DNA from: Campylobacterota bacterium
GTDB taxonomy: Bacteria > Campylobacterota > Campylobacteria > Campylobacterales > SZUA-545
Assembly (NCBI GenBank): GCA_003561815.1
Contig: PWVP01000262.1
Span: 1 to 13,731, forward strand
Length of the DNA: 13,731 nucleotides
Reading direction: 5' to 3'
Translations under genes and position numbers: made by a program
Part shown: in pieces, positions 8,875 to 13,731 of the stretch
Layout of the letters: every line of letters begins with the position of its first letter
How positions within the stretch are numbered: the first letter of the stretch is position 1
The notes under the pieces: model-generated
Told to the model about the DNA's origin: nothing
The model's database searches: none
Seen by the model: the letters and a program-made list of their open reading frames with translations, nothing else

Positions 8875-8880
8875 ATTATA
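8875..8880 (-). promoter_or_regulatory. Sigma-70 -10 box for cheV
   Basis: On the minus strand TATAAT stands 32 bases upstream of the cheV ATG, giving a leader of about 25 nt. The -35 position (CCGATA, 17-bp spacing) is poor, which is common for sigma-70 promoters in this group. A GCCGATAT at 8897-8904 (minus strand) resembles a sigma-28 -10 box, but no matching -35 is seen. Confidence 0.55.
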
Positions 8881-8906
8881 TAGCGCCCCGGCTAAAATAT
8901 CGGCCA

Positions 8907-8922
8907 GGAACAAGGGTTGCTT
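8907..8922 (+). promoter_or_regulatory. Sigma-54 (RpoN) promoter ahead of orf130-flgR
   Basis: GGAACAAGGGTTGCTT matches the Campylobacter-type RpoN consensus GGAA-N6-TTGCTT. The invariant GG (8907-8908) and GC (8919-8920) are exactly 10 bases apart. The predicted transcript start is near 8932, followed by a good ribosome site at 8945 and the TTG start at 8960, so geometry and strand fit. The site lies in the 117-nt region shared with divergent cheV. It implies that the operon containing flgR is itself RpoN-dependent. Position and consensus are seen; activity is inferred. Confidence 0.72.
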
Positions 8923-8959
8923 GAGTCGAGCATCCAGCCTAGACAAGGGGGAGTTAAGT

Positions 8960-9352
8960 TTGCCTGCTCGTTTTCTGCTCCTTCTGCTCTTAGCCCTGCC
9001 GCTTTGGGCCTCGATGGAGTTTCTTATCTCCTATCGCGGCGTGACGGCCGAGCACCGCTTTTTAAGCGATCGCTTCTATGCCGCAGCGGCGATGATGCCC
9101 TTAAAAGACCCGCGCACGATCGGCGAGTTTACCCTCCCGATCGATCCCGATCAACCGCTTGCACCGACACAGTTTCTCAACCACCACCAGGATGCGATTT
9201 TAGAGGAGCTGATGCAGCAGGGGATCTTGCTCACCGATGCCCAGCAGAGCACCCAGGCGGGCACGCGCACCAAAACCGTCATCACCCTGCCCACCATCCG
9301 CATCCGTCTGAGCGTTAAAGAAGATTTGGCTACCATTGCCGTGATTGAGTAG
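8960..9352 (+). CDS. Small putative exported protein of unknown function, upstream of flgR
   Basis: I do not recognise the family. The 130-residue product starts at a TTG chosen because AAGGGGGAG (8945-8953) lies 6 nt before it. This start gives a signal-peptide-like N-terminus: one Arg, then LLLLLLALPLW, with possible cleavage after PLWA near residue 18. The mature part (about 112 residues) has no Cys, no further membrane segment and a mixed alpha/beta look, ending in ITLPTIRIRLSVKEDLATI. A periplasmic or surface location is inferred. It lies 26 nt before flgR and directly behind a predicted RpoN promoter, the class that drives mid-to-late flagellar genes in this group, so a flagellum-related role is plausible but unproven. 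An in-frame ATG at residue 19 exists, but would remove the signal and lacks a ribosome site. Confidence 0.72.
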   Translation: MPARFLLLLLLALPLWASMEFLISYRGVTAEHRFLSDRFYAAAAMMPLKDPRTIGEFTLPIDPDQPLAPTQFLNHHQDAILEELMQQGILLTDAQQSTQAGTRTKTVITLPTIRIRLSVKEDLATIAVIE

Positions 9353-9378
9353 AGTAAATTTTCTTCAGGAACGCTATA

Positions 9379-10686
9379 ATGAAAATCGCGATCGTCGAGG
9401 ATGATATCAACCTCCGACGGGCACTGGAGATCGCCTTCGGTGAAAAAAAAGAGTACGAAGTGGCCACCTTCAAAAACGCCAAGGATGCGCTAAAAAAACT
9501 GGATGAGAGCTTTGAGCTGATCATCACCGACCTGACCATGCCCGGCATGGATGGGCTGGAGTTTTTAAAGGAGCTCGGCGGCCAATATGAGTCGATCGTC
9601 ATCACCGGCAACGCCACGCTCAACAAAGCGATCGAGGCGATGCGCCTGGGGGCGAAGGACTTTTTGACCAAACCCTTTGAGACCGAGACGCTGATTGAGG
9701 CGATCGAGCGGGTGCGCAAAGTCCAGCAGGTGACCGCCACCACGAACCAACCGGCCAAAGGCCGCCAGAAGTCGAGCCAGAGTGAGGAGATGGCCTTTTT
9801 TAGTGCCACCTCTCCGGCTTTAGAGCAGCCTAAAAATATGGCACTCAAATCGGCGCGCACCGATGCAGCGGTGATGCTTCTGGGCGAAAGCGGTGTAGGC
9901 AAAGAGGTCTTTGCCGGCTTTATCCACATGAACTCGCCGCGCGCTAAGGGGCCTTTCGTACCGATCAATATGGCCGCCCTGCCCGATTCGCTGGTTGAGA
10001 GCGAGCTTTTCGGGTTTGAAAAGGGGGCCTTTACCGATGCGCAGGCGAGTAAGGCGGGGCGCTTTGAGGAGGCCGATGGCGGCACGCTCTTTCTTGATGA
10101 GATGGCGGAGATGCCCTTCGGGCTTCAGGCCAAGCTGCTGCGCGCCATTCAGGAGCGCAAAATCCGCCGCTTGGGTGGAAGCAAAGATATCGCGATCGAT
10201 GTGCGCATCATCGCCGCGACCAATCAAGACATCCAGAGCGCTATCCAGGAGAAGCGCTTTCGCGAGGATCTCTACTACCGGCTCAACACCATCGAGATCC
10301 CCATCCCGCCCCTTCGTGAGCGCAGCGAAGAGATTCTGCCGATCGCCAATGCAGTCTTGATGCAAAGCTGCGAGAAGTACAATCTGCCCAAGCGCCGCTT
10401 TAGCCAGGAGGCGCAGCAGCAGCTTCTGAGCTACCGCTGGCCGGGCAATATCCGTGAGCTGATCTCGGTGTGCGAGCGCGCGGCGATCTTGAGCGAAGGA
10501 GACGAGGTGAGCGGAACCGACCTCTTCCTCCAGAGCCGCGAAGGAAAAAAGGGCGTGGCCAATATCGAGAAAGATCTACTCAGCGAGGCGCTTGAGCAGT
10601 GCCAAAACGATCGCCAGGCCGCCGCTGAGCTTCTGAGCATGAGCGAGAGCGACTTTGAGTCGCGGGCTAAAAAATACAATCTATAG
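9379..10686 (+). CDS. flgR: Sigma-54-dependent flagellar response regulator FlgR
   Basis: NtrC-family activator of RpoN. With the sensor kinase FlgS it switches on rod, hook and basal-body genes in Campylobacter and Helicobacter. The 435 residues comprise a receiver domain (1-115: Asp8/Asp9, phospho-acceptor Asp51 in TDLTMPG, Lys98 in TKPF), a Gln/Ser-rich linker (115-140), and an AAA+ domain (140-385) with Walker A GESGVGKE (169-176), the sigma-54 contact loop GAFTDA (216-221; canonical GAFTGA), Walker B GGTLFLDE (234-241) and FREDLYYRLN. The tail (395-435) aligns to a Fis helix-turn-helix, but its recognition helix is acidic. The ATG at 9379 has AGGA 8 nt upstream. A8 and A7 runs lie in codons 22-40. 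Length, an intact receiver and position beside cheV fit FlgR better than NtrC or other paralogues. Confidence 0.93.
   Translation: MKIAIVEDDINLRRALEIAFGEKKEYEVATFKNAKDALKKLDESFELIITDLTMPGMDGLEFLKELGGQYESIVITGNATLNKAIEAMRLGAKDFLTKPFETETLIEAIERVRKVQQVTATTNQPAKGRQKSSQSEEMAFFSATSPALEQPKNMALKSARTDAAVMLLGESGVGKEVFAGFIHMNSPRAKGPFVPINMAALPDSLVESELFGFEKGAFTDAQASKAGRFEEADGGTLFLDEMAEMPFGLQAKLLRAIQERKIRRLGGSKDIAIDVRIIAATNQDIQSAIQEKRFREDLYYRLNTIEIPIPPLRERSEEILPIANAVLMQSCEKYNLPKRRFSQEAQQQLLSYRWPGNIRELISVCERAAILSEGDEVSGTDLFLQSREGKKGVANIEKDLLSEALEQCQNDRQAAAELLSMSESDFESRAKKYNL
9443..9450 (+). repeat. A8 homopolymer in flgR
   Basis: Eight adenines span codons 22-24 (Glu-Lys-Lys) in the receiver domain. A one-base slip would frameshift flgR early. 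In C. jejuni flgR, comparable poly-A/T runs cause phase variation; whether this one slips is not known. Confidence 0.8.
9492..9498 (+). repeat. A7 homopolymer in flgR
   Basis: Seven adenines over the Leu-Lys-Lys codons (38-40), 41 bases after the A8 run. It is a second possible slippage site in the same domain. Confidence 0.8.
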
Positions 10687-10701
10687 GCAGAGGAGTTTGA
10701 T

Positions 10702-11733
10702 TTGAGAGAGTTTACCGTAGCGGTTGCCGGTGTCACCGGTGCTGTGGGGCAGGAGATTTTAAGAGTATTGACCGAGCGAAAGTTTCCCGTCAAGCGGCTC
10801 ATCCCCTTGGCCAGCAAACGCAGTGCGGGCAAAACGGTGGAGTTTAAAGGCGAAGAGATCGAGGTGCTCGAACTCACCCATGAGGTGTTTGCCGATGAGC
10901 AGATCGAGATCGCCCTCTTTAGTGCAGGCGGCTCCATCTCGGCGGAGTTTGCCGCCAGTGCAGCCCAGGCTGGGGCGGTGGTGATTGATAACACCAGCCA
11001 TTTTCGTATGGATGAGGCGGTGCCGCTGGTGGTGCCGGAGGTCAACCCCGAAGATATCGCCCAGTGGAAGAGCAAGGGCGTCATCGCCAACCCCAACTGC
11101 TCCACCATCCAGATGATGATCGCGCTCAAGCCGCTCGATACGCTCTTTAATATCCAGCGCATCGATGTGGCCACCTATCAGGCCACCAGTGGTGCAGGGG
11201 CGAGCGCCATGCAGGTGCTGCTCGATCAGATGCGGGGGATCTTTGACTTTAGCTTCGAGGGGATGAAGCCGGAGAACTTCCCCCACAAAATCGCCGTCAA
11301 CGCCCTGCCCCATATCGATAAGTTTCAAGAAAACGGCTTCACGAAAGAGGAGCTCAAGATGGTCAATGAGAGCCAGAAGATCTTCCATAAAGAGATGCAG
11401 GTAGCCGCCACCTGTGTGCGCATCCCGGTGCTGCGCGGTCACAGTGAGGCGATCACCATCCGCTGCGAAAAGCCCATCACCGCCGAAGCGGCTAAAGAGG
11501 CGCTTAAAAAGGCTGAGGGGGTGGTTTTGATGGATGATAACGCCAACAACCACTACCCCACCCCACTGGCCGCCACCGATAGCGACGATGTCTTCGTGGG
11601 CCGCATCCGAAACGACCTGTACGATCCACACCTGCTGCACCTGTGGGTCGTGGCCGATAATCTCCGCGTCGGGGCCGCCACCAACGCCGTGCGCATCGCC
11701 GAAAAATGGATCGCAAGCGAGGGTGGAAAATAA
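10702..11733 (+). CDS. asd: Aspartate-semialdehyde dehydrogenase
   Basis: Reduces L-4-aspartyl phosphate to aspartate semialdehyde with NADPH, the branch point to lysine/diaminopimelate, threonine and methionine. It has 343 residues, normal length. The N-terminal nucleotide fold has AGVTGAVGQEIL (9-20); the catalytic Cys133 lies in NPNCSTIQM, Gln160 in YQATSGAGAS, and substrate-binding Arg240 and catalytic His247 in RIPVLRGHSEA. The start is TTG 10702, supported by AGAGGAG 6 nt upstream and by MREFTVAVAG aligning with the family N-terminus; no ATG is available. It follows flgR by 15 nt and its TAA overlaps the hemE ATG by one base, so it seems co-transcribed with both. Confidence 0.96.
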   Translation: MREFTVAVAGVTGAVGQEILRVLTERKFPVKRLIPLASKRSAGKTVEFKGEEIEVLELTHEVFADEQIEIALFSAGGSISAEFAASAAQAGAVVIDNTSHFRMDEAVPLVVPEVNPEDIAQWKSKGVIANPNCSTIQMMIALKPLDTLFNIQRIDVATYQATSGAGASAMQVLLDQMRGIFDFSFEGMKPENFPHKIAVNALPHIDKFQENGFTKEELKMVNESQKIFHKEMQVAATCVRIPVLRGHSEAITIRCEKPITAEAAKEALKKAEGVVLMDDNANNHYPTPLAATDSDDVFVGRIRNDLYDPHLLHLWVVADNLRVGAATNAVRIAEKWIASEGGK

Positions 11734-12755
11734 TGGTTTTTATCGACGCCTGCCACAAAAAACCGGTCAAACACACCCCTATCTGGATGATGCGCCAAGC
11801 GGGTCGTTACCTGCCCGAATACCGCGCCACCCGTGCCAAGGCCAAAAACTTTATCGAGTTTTTTAAAAGCCCCGAACTCGCCTGTGAGGCAACGCTGCAG
11901 CCGATCGACCTGCTTGGTGTCGATGCGGCGATTTTATTTAGCGATATTTTGCCCGTACCGCTGGAGATGGGGCTGGATCTGGAGTTTATCCCCGGTACCG
12001 GTCCGGTGATTCACAATCCGGTTCGCAGTGAAGCGGATCTAGGCCGACTGGGTGATGACGCGCCCGATCGGCTCACCTATGTTTACGATGCGGTGAAGAT
12101 TATCCGCCGCGCCCTACCGGCCGATAAAGCCCTGATCGGCTTCGCAGGCAGCCCGTGGACACTGGCCACCTACATGGTCGAGGGCAGCGGGAGCAAAAAC
12201 TACGCCATCATCAAAAAGCTGCTCTACACCCAGCCGCAGGTGATGCACGCTCTGCTGGAGAAAAACACACAGGCGGTCACCGAATATCTGCTGCGCCAGA
12301 TCGAAGCGGGGGCCGATGCGGTGCAGATCTTTGATAGCTGGGGCGGTGCGCTGGAACAATCGATGTTTTTTGAGTTCAGCTGGTCCTATATGCTCCGTAT
12401 CGCTCAAGCGATTCGGGCCAAATACCCCGACACGCCGATTATCCTCTTTAGCAAAGGGGTGGGCAGCTATCTGGAGCAGATTGAGGGGGATTTTGATGTC
12501 TTCGGCGTGGACTGGTGTACACCGATCGCGCGGGCTAAGGAGATTTTGCACCCGCGCTACACGCTTCAGGGCAATATGGAGCCGATGCGCCTGTACGATC
12601 GCGATCGCACCCGCGAAGGGGTGGAGGAGATTTTTAGCGTGATGGGCAAAGCCGACGGCTTTATCTTCAACCTCGGCCACGGCATGGTGCCCGATCTGAG
12701 CCCCGACAACGCGAAATATGTCGTGGAGCTGGTCCACGAAATCTCCGCGCGCTAA
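11733..12755 (+). CDS. hemE: Uroporphyrinogen decarboxylase
   Basis: Removes four acetate carboxyls from uroporphyrinogen III to give coproporphyrinogen III, in the cytosol, without cofactor. It has 340 residues. The N-terminal signature PIWMMRQAGRYLPEYR (16-31) supplies substrate-binding Arg21 and Arg25; the catalytic Asp71 lies in FSDILPVP, Tyr147 in ATYMVEG, and His316 in NLGHG. The ATG at 11733 shares its first A with the asd stop (TAATG), a coupling arrangement, with GAGGGTGG just upstream. An in-frame ATG at 11706 would overlap asd by 28 nt and adds residues not seen in the family. All key residues are present. Confidence 0.97.
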   Translation: MVFIDACHKKPVKHTPIWMMRQAGRYLPEYRATRAKAKNFIEFFKSPELACEATLQPIDLLGVDAAILFSDILPVPLEMGLDLEFIPGTGPVIHNPVRSEADLGRLGDDAPDRLTYVYDAVKIIRRALPADKALIGFAGSPWTLATYMVEGSGSKNYAIIKKLLYTQPQVMHALLEKNTQAVTEYLLRQIEAGADAVQIFDSWGGALEQSMFFEFSWSYMLRIAQAIRAKYPDTPIILFSKGVGSYLEQIEGDFDVFGVDWCTPIARAKEILHPRYTLQGNMEPMRLYDRDRTREGVEEIFSVMGKADGFIFNLGHGMVPDLSPDNAKYVVELVHEISAR

Positions 12756-12756
12756 A

Positions 12757-13668
12757 TTGCCCGCCTACACCTTCGGCCCCGTCGCCAGCCGCCGCTTTGG
12801 CCGCTCGCTGGGGGTCGATCTCTCCCCGGAAACCAAACAGTGCAACTACGACTGTCTCTACTGCGAACTCGGCGGCGCTAAAAGCGTCGATCGCTTCACG
12901 CAGATCGCTCCGATCGAAGGGGTTGTAGCCGATGTGAAGGCCGCTTTAGCGCGTCACAGCATCGATGCGATCACGCTGACCGCCAATGGTGAGCCGACCC
13001 TCTATCCCCATCTGGATGCGCTTATCGACAGGCTTCACGCCCTTAAAAGTGAAGCGAAGCTGATGATCCTCTCCAATGGCTCTACCATCACAGACGAAGC
13101 GATCCAGAGCGCTCTGCTCAAACTCGATCGGGTCAAGCTCTCGCTCGATAGCGCTCAGGCAGAGACCTTTAAAAAGCTCGATCGGCCCAAGGGGGTCGAT
13201 CTCGAGCAGATGATAGAGGCGATGGCGGTGTTTCGCAAACGCTTTACGGGCGAGCTCATCATCGAGATCCTGGTCGTCGCGGGGCTCAATGACACCGAGG
13301 CGGAGTTTGATGCCCTCTCAAACGCGATTGGCCGTATCCAGCCCGATCGGGTCGATGTGGGCACCCTCGCCCGCCCGCCCGCCTATGCGATCACGGGTGT
13401 GAGCACCGATCGACTCAACGCGCTTGCCAAACGCATCACCCACCCCTGCGTGCAGGTCATCGCCCCCCCGGCCTCTAAACAGCAGGAGCGCTACAGCCGC
13501 GAAGAGATCCTGGCCACCCTCCGGCGACGACCTTTAAGCCAGCAGGAGGCTGAAGCGCTCTTCGATCGCCCCACCCTGACGCTTTTAGCGGATCTGCTCA
13601 AAGCACGCGCCGTAGAGCGGACCGAAAGCGGTGGCGAGATTTTCTACACACCGGCTAAAAATCCTTGA
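12757..13668 (+). CDS. Radical SAM protein, COG0731/TYW1-like
   Basis: Radical SAM enzyme of unknown substrate, 303 residues. YTFGPVASRRFGRSLGVDL opens the protein and is typical of the COG0731 group, which includes the tRNA wyosine enzyme TYW1. The [4Fe-4S] motif is CNYDCLYC (Cys29, Cys33, Cys36), followed by the SAM-binding TANGEPT segment and ILSNGSTI. The C-terminal 60-70 residues (from about 240) look like a small winged-helix domain. Start chosen is TTG 12757, one base after the hemE stop, because the conserved YTFGP begins at residue 4. An ATG at 12718 would overlap hemE by 38 nt and add 13 unconserved residues. No ribosome site is seen, so translation is probably coupled to hemE. A tRNA-modification role is a family-level guess. 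Confidence 0.85.
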   Translation: MPAYTFGPVASRRFGRSLGVDLSPETKQCNYDCLYCELGGAKSVDRFTQIAPIEGVVADVKAALARHSIDAITLTANGEPTLYPHLDALIDRLHALKSEAKLMILSNGSTITDEAIQSALLKLDRVKLSLDSAQAETFKKLDRPKGVDLEQMIEAMAVFRKRFTGELIIEILVVAGLNDTEAEFDALSNAIGRIQPDRVDVGTLARPPAYAITGVSTDRLNALAKRITHPCVQVIAPPASKQQERYSREEILATLRRRPLSQQEAEALFDRPTLTLLADLLKARAVERTESGGEIFYTPAKNP

Positions 13669-13693
13669 CACCAAAGGGTTCTTTTGCTATAAT
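13665..13693 (+). promoter_or_regulatory. Near-perfect sigma-70 promoter reading out of the window
   Basis: TTGACA (13665-13670), a 17-bp spacer and TATAAT (13688-13693) match consensus exactly, and TG at 13685-13686 gives an extended -10. The -35 box overlaps the radical SAM gene's TGA stop. Predicted start is near 13700. Such promoters usually drive stable RNA or highly expressed genes; the target lies beyond the right edge. Confidence 0.88.
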
Positions 13694-13698
13694 TTCGG

Positions 13699-13726
13699 CT
13701 CAATTTGAGGGCGACTTCAGATTGAG
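13699..13726 (+). repeat. Overlapping inverted repeats at the predicted transcript start
   Basis: CTCAATTTGAG (13699-13709) is a palindrome with a single central T. CTCAAT (13699-13704) can instead pair with ATTGAG (13721-13726), enclosing 16 bases. The two pairings exclude each other. They could be an operator at the start site or an RNA leader structure; the sequence is too short to decide. Confidence 0.4.
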
Positions 13727-13731
13727 CGATA

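Noticed and set aside
8897..8904. GCCGATAT on the minus strand as a sigma-28 promoter for cheV
   Set aside because: The -10 is close to consensus but no TAAA-type -35 is found at the right distance; a plain sigma-70 TATAAT lies closer to the gene.
8450..8959. Upstream extension of the orf130 frame to an ATG at 8450
   Set aside because: It would run antisense through cheV and the shared promoter region; the signal peptide and ribosome site place the start at TTG 8960.
9375..9380. TATAAT at the flgR start as a promoter
   Set aside because: No -35 at proper spacing, it overlaps the ATG, and a ribosome site sits just upstream; chance match.
9330..10085. Minus-strand open frame of 251 codons opposite flgR
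   Set aside because: Ser/Lys-rich shadow with no motif; the flgR receiver and AAA+ domains cover the region.

Overview
The window looks like chromosomal DNA of a GC-rich member of the Campylobacterota (former Epsilonproteobacteria). The best lineage marker is a FlgR-type sigma-54 response regulator next to a CheV, with a Campylobacter-type RpoN promoter (GGAA-N6-TTGCTT) ahead of it. The housekeeping genes (PEP synthase, MutS2, DapE, GAPDH, Asd, HemE) are typical of a free-living, possibly autotrophic relative. I cannot name the genus. No mobile element, CRISPR array, tRNA or rRNA gene is visible.

Layout. Left block, minus strand, bases 1-6814: mutS2, dapE, a CNNM/DUF21-CBS membrane protein and ppsA, which runs off the left edge. 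The genes are close or overlapping (17 nt, 4-nt overlap, 56 nt) and probably share one transcript. Middle: gap (GAPDH) is on the plus strand, divergent from mutS2, and ends at a hairpin terminator facing cheV, which is on the minus strand. Right block, plus strand, 8960-13668: a small exported protein of unknown function, flgR, asd, hemE and a radical SAM protein. They are spaced 26 nt, 15 nt, a 1-nt overlap and 1 nt, so probably form one operon. A near-perfect sigma-70 promoter begins inside the last stop codon and points out of the right edge.

How the genes work together. PpsA makes PEP from pyruvate and GAPDH works in the same gluconeogenic direction; its cofactor pocket lacks the usual NAD-selecting residues. 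Asd and DapE are both steps of the aspartate-to-diaminopimelate/lysine route. HemE serves heme synthesis. FlgR and CheV serve motility and chemotaxis.

The most interesting part is the 8840-10690 region. A strong match to an RpoN promoter precedes a 130-residue putative exported protein and flgR, which suggests that FlgR, an RpoN activator, feeds back on its own gene and on a possible new flagellar accessory protein. This FlgR has an altered sigma-54 contact loop (GAFTDA), a degenerate acidic Fis-like C-terminus, and A8 and A7 runs early in the gene that could allow slipped-strand switching. A genome-scale signal is also visible: the octamer GCGATCGC, the HIP1 palindrome of cyanobacteria, is strongly over-represented.
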